The notes below the pieces were generated by a model. The model worked only from the letters and a program-made list of their open reading frames with translations, did no database searches and was not told where the DNA came from. Made by a program: the position numbers and the translations under genes. A stretch of DNA of 64,000 nucleotides from Deltaproteobacteria bacterium (GTDB lineage: Bacteria; Myxococcota_A; UBA796; UBA2385): assembly GCA_018401435.1 (NCBI GenBank), contig JAGYJW010000001.1, positions 186,001 through 250,000 of the forward strand, given 5' to 3'. This document shows positions 52,489-60,841 of this stretch, piece by piece. Each line of letters starts with the position of its first letter. Position 1 is the stretch's first letter.

Positions 52489-54654
52489 TTGCTGGCGTCC
52501 GGCCTGCTGCTGCTGGCGGCGGGGGGCAGCCTTGCGGCCGTGTGGCGCCCGGGCCTCTGGCACGCGCTGGACAGCCCCGTGCACGACGCCTTCGGGGCGC
52601 TCGTTCCGCCCCCCAAGGCCGACACCGCGCCCGTGACCGTCATCCTGGTGGACGACGAGAGTCTGGTGCGCCTGGGCGCGCGCTGGCCCCTGCCCCGCTC
52701 GGTCTGGGCGGATTTTCTGGAGAAGCTGGCCCCCCTGTCGCCGCGGGCGGTGGCCCTGGACGCCTGGTTCGAGACCGCGGCCCCCAGCGATGGTGTGGAC
52801 GTGGCCCTGTCTGTGGTGGACGAGCTGCGGGCCCTGGGCCTGGATCAGACCCCCGAAGGTGGCTTTCTGGCCGCCAGCCTGGAGGATCGCGCCAGCCGGC
52901 TGGATGGCGACCGGCGCTTCGCCCAGGCCCTGGCCCAGCTGGGCCGGGTGGTGCTGGGCACTGCCTGCGAAAAAAGGGTCGCTGACGTTCTTCAGGACGA
53001 GGGGGCCGCCGGGTTGATCCCCTTGGCGCTGCCGGCCTCGGCCCCGGTCCCCGAGCGCCGCTGCGCCCATGTGGCCGGCAGCATCCCCACCCTGGCCCAG
53101 GCCGCCCGGGGCCAGGGCAGCCTGCATGTGGCCCCCGACGCCGACGGGCTGCTGCGCCGCTACCCCTTCTGGTTCGCCCTGGGAGAGGCCGCCTACCCCT
53201 CCTTGGCCCTCGCGACGGCCCGAATCGCCGATCCAGAGGCCACCGGGGCCCTTCTGTCGGGCCCCTGGGGCCAGGGCAGGGGCACCGCCCTGTTGCGCCC
53301 CGTGATCCCCGACGACTGGCGCCGGCTGCGCTTCAGCGACGTGATGGAGGCCCCCGCTGACGCACCTGCCCTGGCCGAGGCCATCACCGATCGGGTGCTC
53401 TTTGTGGGCGTGAGCGCCCAGGGCACCCAGGACCTCGTCCTGCTGCCCGTGGCCGGCCCCACCCCCGGGGTCTTCGTTCACGCCGCGGCCTTTCTCGACC
53501 TGCTCGACGGGCAGATGATGGACGATGGCGGGCCCCGGGCGCGCCTTGGCGCGGGCCTTGGCGCGGTGCTGCTGCTGCTGCTCGGCCTCTTCTTCGGACG
53601 CGAGCCTCGCCCCCTGCGTTGCCTGGTCGCCGGCAGCGCGGCCGCCCTGGGCTGGCTGGGCCTCTGCGCGCTGGCCTTCAAGGCGGCCCTGCTGCTGCCC
53701 ATCGCGGTGCCGCTTGGGGGTGTCTTGGGTTGGACCGGGTTGCGTTTGGCCTTTGCTTGGGGCCGGGTGGAGCAGGATCGCCGGCGGGCGGCGGGCATCC
53801 GGCGGGCCTTTCAGCGCTATGTCTCCCCCGAGGTGGTGGAGGAGCTGGTCCGCCACCCCGAGCGCCTGCGCTTGGGGGGTGAGCGGGTCGAGATCACCGC
53901 CTTCTTCTCGGATCTGCAGGGATTTACCGCCCTGTCCGAGCACATGGACCCCGACGACCTCGTGGCCCTGCTCAATGTCACCCTGGGCGCCCTCTCCGAG
54001 GTGATCATCGCCGAGGGCGGCATCATCGACAAGTATATCGGTGACGCCGTGGTCGCGATCTTCGGCGCGCCCACCCACCGGCCCGACCACGCCGCGGCGG
54101 CCAGCCGGGCGGCCCTGGGCTGCCAGCGCGTGATGGCCGAGCTGAACCGCAGCGCGGCCGACCGGCCCGCCCTGCGCCTGCGCATCGGGCTCAACACCGG
54201 GGTGGCGGTGGTGGGCAATATGGGCTCGGCCCAGCGTTTTGACTACACGATGCTGGGGGACGCGGTGAACCTGGCCGCCCGGCTGGAGGGGGCCAACGGC
54301 ATCTATGGCAGCCCCATCCTGGTGGGCCCGGACACCGCGAAACAAGCGGCAGACACCCTTCTCTTTCGCGAGGTGGACGCGGTGCGGGTAAAGGGTCGCA
54401 GCCAGCCCGTGACCCTCTTTCAGCCCCTGGCGGATCGGGCCCAGGCGACCGCCGCCCAGCAGCGGATCGCAGAGCTCAGCGCCCTGGCCCTGGCGCAATG
54501 GCGCGCGGGTGACTGGGCGGGCTGTGCGGCCACCTTTGCGCCCCTGGCCGAGGCCGGCGACCCCGTGGCCCGCACCTTTCTCGCCCGCATCGCGGAGCAG
54601 CCGGCCGGCCCGCCCCCGGGCTGGGACCCCGTCTACACCATGACCACCAAGTAG
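52489..54654 (+). CDS. CHASE2-domain class III adenylate/guanylate cyclase
   Basis: The 721-aa protein has an N-terminal transmembrane helix, an extracytoplasmic CHASE2 domain (VTVILVDDESLVRLGARWPL to RVLFVGVSAQGTQDLVLLP), two to three helices (about 345-420), then a cyclase domain. FFSDLQGFTALSEHMDPDDL holds the first metal Asp, IDKYIGDAVVAIFGAP the second, and GNMGSAQRFDYTMLGDAVNL, NLAARLEGAN complete it. It should make cAMP (or cGMP) in response to an envelope signal. The start is uncertain: no ATG is available, and TTG 52489 is the first candidate in frame. It is the last gene of the OmpA-FecR operon. Confidence 0.9.
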   Translation: MLASGLLLLAAGGSLAAVWRPGLWHALDSPVHDAFGALVPPPKADTAPVTVILVDDESLVRLGARWPLPRSVWADFLEKLAPLSPRAVALDAWFETAAPSDGVDVALSVVDELRALGLDQTPEGGFLAASLEDRASRLDGDRRFAQALAQLGRVVLGTACEKRVADVLQDEGAAGLIPLALPASAPVPERRCAHVAGSIPTLAQAARGQGSLHVAPDADGLLRRYPFWFALGEAAYPSLALATARIADPEATGALLSGPWGQGRGTALLRPVIPDDWRRLRFSDVMEAPADAPALAEAITDRVLFVGVSAQGTQDLVLLPVAGPTPGVFVHAAAFLDLLDGQMMDDGGPRARLGAGLGAVLLLLLGLFFGREPRPLRCLVAGSAAALGWLGLCALAFKAALLLPIAVPLGGVLGWTGLRLAFAWGRVEQDRRRAAGIRRAFQRYVSPEVVEELVRHPERLRLGGERVEITAFFSDLQGFTALSEHMDPDDLVALLNVTLGALSEVIIAEGGIIDKYIGDAVVAIFGAPTHRPDHAAAASRAALGCQRVMAELNRSAADRPALRLRIGLNTGVAVVGNMGSAQRFDYTMLGDAVNLAARLEGANGIYGSPILVGPDTAKQAADTLLFREVDAVRVKGRSQPVTLFQPLADRAQATAAQQRIAELSALALAQWRAGDWAGCAATFAPLAEAGDPVARTFLARIAEQPAGPPPGWDPVYTMTTK

Positions 54655-54714
54655 GGGGCGGCCCGCGCTCGTCGGCCTGTCCCCGCTGCGCAACCCGCAG
54701 GCGGGCGCCGCCCC

Positions 54715-55824
54715 TCAGCGCCCATCCCCCACCCACACCCCCGACGACAGGGCCAATCCAAAGCCGAGGTCATCGGAGCTGTCGGTGGCCTGGTGCACCT
54801 CCACCGCGACCACATTGCGCCCCTCCACCAGCAGGTCCGGATCGAGGTCCACCCGCCGCCAGGCCGTCTCCAGGGCTCCGGTGACCTCGGCGTTGGCGAG
54901 GGTCCGCGGCAGCAGGGGGCCTTCGGGCAGGTTGGCCCGCAGCACCTCCTCGCCGTTGAGGTAGACCGCAGCGCCATCGTCCATGAGCACCGAGGCCCAC
55001 AGCGCGTCTGCGGCGGCGGCATCAAAGGCCACCCGGAACCAGGCGGTCCGGTGGCGGGCCTCCGCGGGCCCGCCGTCGATGACCGTGGCGATGTGGGCGT
55101 CGCCATAGCCCAGGGGCGCGGCCCCCCGCGGCCAGCTTGCATCGTCATGGCCGGGCTGGGCCCAATCCAAGCCGGGGGAGGCGGCCTGGGCCCAATAGGA
55201 CCAGGTGGCCCCTTCGGCGAGCAGCGCGCGCTCCCACAGGCCGTCGGAGCGGTTGGGGGCGCCGGGCGTGCCCCGAAAGCGGTGGGTCCAGCAGTCGGCG
55301 GCGCTGCAGCAGTCCTGGGTGCGGGCCAGGCTGAAGTCGGGCTCGATGTGGCCGAAGCGGATCAGCTCGCCGTCGCCTTCGGGGTCGTAGAGGGCCACCT
55401 GGTCCCCATCGCTGGCCAGCCGGAAGTCCAGGTGCTCGGGCCCCAGGTCGGGCTCGCCATCGGCATAGAGCAACAAGAAGCCGCCGGCCTCGACGGTCAG
55501 CTCCGGCAGCGGCTGGGCGTCGGCGGGGTCATCCCCCAGGCGCCAGCCCGCCAGCGACACGGCCTCGGCGGTGGGGTTGTGCAGCTCGATCCAGTCCGGC
55601 GTGGCCCCCTCGGCCGTCCACAGGGCCGCCGCATTGTCGGCCATCAGCTCGTTGACGCATAGGCTGAGGACGCCGTCGGTGTGGGGCATCGTGACGGGGC
55701 CGCTCTGTTGGGCGCCCATGGGCCCCGCGCTGCCCTGCCCCCTGTCTTGGGTGATGGAGTCCGCAGAGTCGTCCTGGGCGGCATCTCCTTGGGGTGCAAC
55801 ACAAGCCATGAAGAGCCAGATCAT
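54715..55824 (-). CDS. Lamin-tail-domain lipoprotein
   Basis: From ATG 55824 (MIWLFMACVAPQGDAAQDDS, lipobox LFMAC) the 369-aa protein has an LTD domain (LCVNELMADNAAALWTAEGA, DWIELHNPTAEAVSLAGWRL) and a C-terminal sandwich (AWFRVAFDAAAADALWASVL, VYLNGEEVLRANLPEG). LTD domains occur in surface proteins, often with CotH kinases, as here: its start overlaps the CotH gene stop by four bases. It should be outer-surface anchored. Six extra Cys residues (CCSAADCW) may form disulfides. Confidence 0.85.
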   Translation of the reverse strand: MIWLFMACVAPQGDAAQDDSADSITQDRGQGSAGPMGAQQSGPVTMPHTDGVLSLCVNELMADNAAALWTAEGATPDWIELHNPTAEAVSLAGWRLGDDPADAQPLPELTVEAGGFLLLYADGEPDLGPEHLDFRLASDGDQVALYDPEGDGELIRFGHIEPDFSLARTQDCCSAADCWTHRFRGTPGAPNRSDGLWERALLAEGATWSYWAQAASPGLDWAQPGHDDASWPRGAAPLGYGDAHIATVIDGGPAEARHRTAWFRVAFDAAAADALWASVLMDDGAAVYLNGEEVLRANLPEGPLLPRTLANAEVTGALETAWRRVDLDPDLLVEGRNVVAVEVHQATDSSDDLGFGLALSSGVWVGDGR

Positions 55825-57145
55825 TCGACGCTCCACCAGGCCCGCAAGTTGGCCGACTGGTTGGCGGTCCAGGCAAAGACATGGTCCTGGCTGGGGCCGA
55901 TGCTGGCGGCGGCGCACTCGCGGCGGGGGTCGGCCCGGGCCGCGTCGTGGATGAGGGCGGCGGCCTGCGGCAAGATCGGCGGCCTGATCGCGTCGATGGC
56001 GGCGAGCGCTCGCCGGCGACCTGCTGCTGCTGCGCCCTGCAGGTGGGGTCCAGCATGCACCAATAGGCGATGTGGCCGGTGGGGGAGGCCCAGGACCGAC
56101 CCCACTGGTAGTCATAGAGGAAGCTGTAGTCGAAGTCCCAGGGCACGATTCGGGCCTTGCCATCGGCCGGGTCGAAATAGACGCGGTAATTGTTGCGGTT
56201 CAGCCCGTAGCCGTCGTTCTGGCCCACCCACTGCTCGGCCACCTGCTCGCGGTGAAAGGCCTGCCAGTCCAGCACTTCGCCCATGGCGGCGTAGAACTCG
56301 GGCTTGCCGGCAAAGGTGGCCAGGGCGGTGGAGACGGCGCTGATGTCGGCGTGGCCCACATCGGTGCCTTCCTCCAACTGAAACTGCGTGTCTACCCCGA
56401 TGGCAAAGTCCAGCAGCGTGTAGCTGCCGCCGCCATACCACACATATTTCCCGTCGTAGAGGTTGCCCGAGGGGTCCTCCCAGTGGCGGGTCAGGAAGCG
56501 GTCGTCGGGCACCTCGATCAGCACATAGAGGCCATAGGGCTCGCCATTGACCGTCACCGTGGCATAGCCGGCGCGCGAGGCCGGCACGCCCGCGGCCTCG
56601 ATGACCCGGTAGGCGACGGCCTCCTTGATGTAGCTGCAGTCCACCACGCTGTTGTTCAGGCTCAGCGTCTCGTGGCCAAAGAAGCGCTGGTCCTCGATAT
56701 AGTGGTTGAAGTCCAGCTTGAACTTCGGCTTTCCGGTGAGCACGCGAACGAGCTGATCCACCCTTTACGCGAGTCGCCCACCCGCGGCAGGTCGATGCCG
56801 TCAAAGCGCACCGCCCCTTCGACATAGGCGTAGGGGTCGGCGAGGAGCCCGGCCACCGACGCCTCGGGCAGGGTGATCTCGACCTCGTGCAGGGTGTCCA
56901 GGGTGAAGAGCCAGGCGTCGTCGGCCAAATGATCGCCGATCTCCGTCTGGGTCACCGTGGTCGAGGGCGCCACCACGCTCGCCGCCGCTGTGGCCATCGG
57001 CGCCATCGGCGCCATCGGCGCCCTCCTGCGGCGCGCCATCGCTCCCCGCGGGGTCGCCCGAATCGCCTGCGGCTTGCGGGGGCGACTGGCAGCCCAGAGC
57101 CAGCAGCAGCATCGGGAGGAGGGGCGCGGAGGAGGGACGGGTCAT
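55821..57145 (-). CDS. CotH-family surface kinase-like lipoprotein (frameshifted)
   Basis: From ATG 57145 a lipoprotein signal (LLPMLLLALGCQSPPQAAGD) leads into an Asp/Gly linker. The frame changes at about 57010, giving WLFTLDTLHEVEITLPEASV, again near 56765, giving KPKFKLDFNHYIEDQRFFGH and ETLSLNNSVVDCSYIKEAVA, and near 56000, then ends NQSANLRAWWSVE. ARIVPWDFDYSF is the CotH metal-binding D-x-D block and YGLYVLIEVPDDRFL its neighbour. CotH enzymes phosphorylate surface proteins. The restored length is about 440 aa. It overlaps the lamin-tail gene. Confidence 0.78.
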
Positions 57146-57246
57146 CGGCTGCTTGGGAGCGCGGGGTTCACCAGGGTACTCCGAAGGCGGCCCTTCGGTT
57201 GGCCGATCCAGGGCGGGGGCCCTGCAAGAGGCGCCACCCAGCCCGC

Positions 57247-57290
57247 TTGACGCAGATAGTGACTCACTGTAGAGTTACTGTCTCTGGAGG
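57247..57290 (+). promoter_or_regulatory. Promoter, palindrome and ribosome site of the TrmB-type regulator
   Basis: TTGACG (57247-57252) and TAGAGT (57270-57275) are 17 bases apart. The spacer contains the palindrome AGTGACTCACT (57258-57268), followed by a partial copy GAGTTACTG, a candidate autoregulatory operator. TGGAGG (57285-57290) lies five bases before the ATG. Confidence 0.65.
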
Positions 57291-57295
57291 TCCCC

Positions 57296-58144
57296 ATGGC
57301 CGCTGCCCGCGCCGTCCGCCAAGCCGCCGCCGTCTCCCCCGCGCCCGAGGCCCTGGTGGCCCAGCTCGAGGGCCTCGGCCTGGCGCGCAACGAGGCCCTG
57401 GCCTACCTCACCCTGCTCGAAGACGAGGGCGGCCAGGGCATCACCGGCTATGAGGTCGCCGCCCGCTCCGGCATCCCGCGCAGCGCCGTCTACACCGTGC
57501 TGCGCAAGCTCGAGACCATGGGCGCCGCCTTTGCGGCCGGCACCGATCCCGTCTGCTTTGTGGCCAATGACCCCGGGCGCTGGGTGGACCAGGTGCGCAA
57601 GGCCACCCTGGCCCGCCTGGACGAGGTGGCGCTGGGCCTGCAGCGGCTGCCCGCCCGCGATCGCCCCGAGCCCGTCTGGGTGCTGCGCCGCTACGACGAG
57701 GTCCTGTCCCGCATCGACGGCATGATTCGGGGCGCGGAGCAGTCCATCTGGCTGAGCCTGTGGCCCCGCGAGCTGGAGCTGCTGGCCCCGGCCCTGGACG
57801 GCATCGCCGGCCGAAACCTGCACCGGGTGCTGCACAGCCCGGCCCGGGTGGCCCGGCCCCCCGCGGGCTTCTCCTGCTGGATCGACGATGTGGCCGGTGA
57901 TTGCACCAAGGCGGGCTGGGCCCACAAGGCCCTGGTGGTGGTGGACCGCCGCGAGGCCCTGATCGGCGGCGCCGAACCCGACGCCGACAACCACGCGGTC
58001 TGGACCCCCAACCCCTCGCTGGTGGACATGGCCACCAACCACATCATCCTCGACATCACGCTGATGGCCCGCACCCGGGGCGAGGACTGCGATCAGGTGG
58101 TCAGCCCCATGATGCGCCCGCACCTGCAATCCGCGGGCGGCTGA
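57296..58144 (+). CDS. TrmB-family transcriptional regulator
   Basis: The 282-aa protein has the N-terminal TrmB winged helix (LARNEALAYLTLLEDEGGQG, ITGYEVAARSGIPRSAVYTV, LRKLETMGAA) and a C-terminal phospholipase-D-like sensor region (GAEQSIWLSLWPRELELLAP, AHKALVVVDRREALIGGAEP) without an HKD catalytic set. TrmB proteins are best known from archaea as sugar-sensing regulators; bacterial members exist. It has its own promoter, with a palindrome that may bind the protein. It is divergent from the CotH gene and converges with the sulfotransferase-like gene, 30 bp away. Confidence 0.88.
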   Translation: MAAARAVRQAAAVSPAPEALVAQLEGLGLARNEALAYLTLLEDEGGQGITGYEVAARSGIPRSAVYTVLRKLETMGAAFAAGTDPVCFVANDPGRWVDQVRKATLARLDEVALGLQRLPARDRPEPVWVLRRYDEVLSRIDGMIRGAEQSIWLSLWPRELELLAPALDGIAGRNLHRVLHSPARVARPPAGFSCWIDDVAGDCTKAGWAHKALVVVDRREALIGGAEPDADNHAVWTPNPSLVDMATNHIILDITLMARTRGEDCDQVVSPMMRPHLQSAGG

Positions 58145-58173
58145 CGCGCCGGTGGGCCCCTTGGCGGTGGGAC

Positions 58174-59745
58174 TCAGCGGCTGCCGCGGCTGTCGTCCTG
58201 CACCAGCAGGGCCGGGGATGCAAAGCCAAAGGCGCCGCCCAGATCCGAGCGCAGACGCCAGGCCAGGCTGCCGGCGGCGTTGGTGACGTCCAGCACGCCA
58301 GCCGAGGACCAGGACACGACGGTATTGCCGTTGACCATCCTCTCGGCATTGCCCAGAAAGCCCACCTGCTGGCAGGTCTCGCCGGTATAGGCCGCGGTCT
58401 GGTTGACCACCCCGCGCGCCTCGTCCACGCGCAGGTCCACCACCTCGGAGCAGCCGCCCGTCGAGATCCAGTCGTTGCGGTTGAAGACCAGCAGGCCATC
58501 CGCCGTGGCCTGCACGCCATGGGGCCACTCGATGGGGCTCGCCCCGCGGGGCAAAGTGAAGTCGTCGCTGTCGTCGCTCACCGCCCAGACCTGGCTGGCG
58601 CTGTCGCGATCGATGCGGACGACGCCGTTGATCACGGGGATCGTGATCAGGATGTCGTCCTGGGCGCCATCGTAGCTGATTCCGTTGACATGGGACCAGT
58701 CCTCGACGGTGGGGTCGTCGGGCAGAAAGCCGGTGGCGTAGTCGATGCTGAGGTCGGGGCTGAAGTGGTCGAATACATTCCACAGCTCGCGCTGGGTGCC
58801 GTCGGGCCGAAGCTCGATGACGGTGTCGCCCAGCAGGCGGCGCCCGGAGAAGTCGCGCACGGTCCAACCCAAGAGCACCGTGCCCCCGTCGGGCAGCAGG
58901 TCGAAGTCGGTGTGGCCGCCGATGACCGGCTTGAGGTCTACACTTCCGGCATCCCAGGACATGAAGCCGATGACGCCGGGGGCGTCGGAGGCGTCGCCTT
59001 GCCCGTTGAAGAGCAGTCCCTTGCCATCGGGCGAGATGCGCACCCGAAAGACCGGCGAGTGGCCGGCATACTCGCCCAACGCCGCCCGCCACATCCAGAC
59101 CGGTCGCCCGTGGTCGTCATAGACGGCCAGCCAGGTGCCCCGGGTGCTGATGATCGGCACGCCAATATAGTGCCCGTCCAGGACCTCGGGGTCCATGCGC
59201 TCGATCTGCACATTGGGGTAGTCCGACGGCAAGGTGCCCGTGCGGGCGTCCACGGCGTCACTGCAGATCGTGCCATCCGCGCCGGTCAGGCTGGCCACCA
59301 GGCTCAGGTTGGTATCGGTGGGAAGGCCCACCACCAGGGCGCTGTGTTCGGTGCCCACCACCCCGGGCAGGGATCGCATCGGCCGGCCTTCGGGGGTCAG
59401 GTAGGAGACGCGGCCCGACATGGGCTGCGCGCTGCGCCAGACCACGCGAAGGACCGAGGGGATGCGCGTGTCTTCAACAATGAGGTCGAGGAAGTCCCCA
59501 TCGGCCAGCACGCAGTCTTCGACCACGGGCAGCGCCGGTTCTGCCGTGTCCCCGACGCCGTCGTCGTCGTCGTCGTCGCCGCCATCGTCGCCGTCGGTGC
59601 CGCCATCTGCGGCCTCGCCTCCGCCGTCCGCGTCTTCGCCCTCCGCAAGCGGGACCGCTCCCGAGTCATGGGCCGCGGTGGACGGGTCCGTGCATGCCGC
59701 GAGCAGGGCCAGCAGAGCGAGGTGAAGGGGTTGACGGGTGACCAT
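58174..59745 (-). CDS. Arylsulfotransferase (ASST)-like lipoprotein
   Basis: The 523-aa protein has a lipoprotein signal (LHLALLALLAACTDP) and a Gly/Asp repeat linker of about 45 residues. The propeller part shows WLAVYDDHGRPVWMWRAALG, TDFDLLPDGGTVLLGWTVRD and DWSHVNGISYDGAQDDILIT, the conserved D-W-x-H-x-N block of ASST/Arylsulfotran families, and VFNRNDWISTGG. It lies in the envelope. Sulfotransferase activity is not certain; many relatives act as lyase-like or structural propellers. Its gene faces away from the OB-fold lipoprotein across a 531-base gap. Confidence 0.8.
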   Translation of the reverse strand: MVTRQPLHLALLALLAACTDPSTAAHDSGAVPLAEGEDADGGGEAADGGTDGDDGGDDDDDDGVGDTAEPALPVVEDCVLADGDFLDLIVEDTRIPSVLRVVWRSAQPMSGRVSYLTPEGRPMRSLPGVVGTEHSALVVGLPTDTNLSLVASLTGADGTICSDAVDARTGTLPSDYPNVQIERMDPEVLDGHYIGVPIISTRGTWLAVYDDHGRPVWMWRAALGEYAGHSPVFRVRISPDGKGLLFNGQGDASDAPGVIGFMSWDAGSVDLKPVIGGHTDFDLLPDGGTVLLGWTVRDFSGRRLLGDTVIELRPDGTQRELWNVFDHFSPDLSIDYATGFLPDDPTVEDWSHVNGISYDGAQDDILITIPVINGVVRIDRDSASQVWAVSDDSDDFTLPRGASPIEWPHGVQATADGLLVFNRNDWISTGGCSEVVDLRVDEARGVVNQTAAYTGETCQQVGFLGNAERMVNGNTVVSWSSAGVLDVTNAAGSLAWRLRSDLGGAFGFASPALLVQDDSRGSR

Positions 59746-60276
59746 GAAAACTCCGATGGGGTCGCAGTTTCTGCGCCCCTCTGCCCCCAGGATGCCCCGC
59801 TCCCCTCTCCGTGCCGTCTCCAGATGTCAGCAGAGCCTTGTGCACACATCGCCCTGACAGGTCGGCCCCAAACTGAGGAATCTTTTCCGCATCTGGGCCG
59901 CTGCGTCGATCCGCACCTGGCTGCCCGAGGGCGGGCTGGCGGCGGCAGCCGACATCGCCGGCAGGCCTGCCGCCACGGCGTTGGTTCCCGCATGGACCAC
60001 CAGGGCGCGCGATCGTGGCGCAGGATGATCGGAGGGGCCCGCAGGGCGACCTCAGCGGCCGGGGCTCCGGCCGATCGCCGCTGCAGGGGTCAGGTGTCGT
60101 GCGAGGGCCAGGCAGAAGGAGAGCGGGCCCATGGCGAGACCCCGGTAGCGCGGCCCGGGCGCGATGGGGGGCTGAATCCTGGCGACCCGAGGGTGCGCGG
60201 ATCGGCCTTCCTCGCCGAAAAGCCTTGCAGGGCCAGACGGATCGCTTATCGGGGGCGGCCCAATCTGGAGTATTCC
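59746..60276. other. Divergent intergenic region without recognised gene
   Basis: This 531-base gap between two divergent lipoprotein genes shows no coherent coding frame on either strand, no RNA gene and no repeat that I recognise. Both genes' promoters must lie here; GGAG at 60267-60270 is the ribosome site of the rightward gene. Its size leaves room for a small RNA. Confidence 0.6.
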
Positions 60277-60841
60277 ATGCGCTCGCTCATTTTCTGTCTC
60301 GCTCTCGTCGCTTGTGGTGGTGAAGACGCGGCCAAGCCCGCTGCTGCTCCCGAGCCCCCCCCGGCCGCCGCCCCAGCCCCCGCTCCGGCGCCGGCTGCTG
60401 CCCCCATGGGCGATGGCCACGCCATGACGGTCGAGGGCATCAACGCGGCCCGCGAGGCCCACATCGGTCAGTCCGTCACCGTGTCCGGCTTCTTCGGCAG
60501 CATGACCAAGCAGGACTCCCCCGCCCAGATCAACGTGGCCATCCACCCCGACGACACCATCGCCCACGACAACAAGATCCTGTGCGTGATGGATGTCTCC
60601 AAGGAGGCCGAGATCAGCGGCATGACCCAGAAGGACCCCATCTCGGTGGTGGGTACCGTGGCCAAGGACGCCTTCTTCAGCAGCGCGATGCTCGAAGGCT
60701 GCGCGGTCGCTCCTGCCGCTGGCGCCGCCCCGGCCGCCGCTGCGGCCGCCGCCCCGGCCCGGCCGAGGCTGCAGCCCGGCCGCCGAGCCCGGTCCCACCC
60801 GCACCGGCAAGGCCGGCAAGGTCGGCGGCAAGGGTCGCTGA
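60277..60841 (+). CDS. OB-fold (tRNA_anti-like) lipoprotein, frameshifted tail
   Basis: ATG 60277 starts MRSLIFCLALVACGGEDAAK with lipobox LVAC and an Ala/Pro linker. The domain GINAAREAHIGQSVTVSGFF, INVAIHPDDTIAHDNKILCV, MQKDP-ISVVGTVAKDAF fits a tRNA_anti-like OB-fold, small beta-barrel proteins often found in the periplasm. The tail is an Ala-rich run in which the frame slips at about 60760; the other frame ends TGKAGKVGGKGR-TGA at 60841, a natural Lys/Gly end. It would be about 188 aa and envelope-anchored. Function unknown. Confidence 0.72.

Noticed and set aside
51280..54693. Leftward 1137-codon open frame opposite FecR and the cyclase
   Set aside because: Gly/Gln/His-rich shadow of two well-supported genes on the plus strand; no domain is recognisable.
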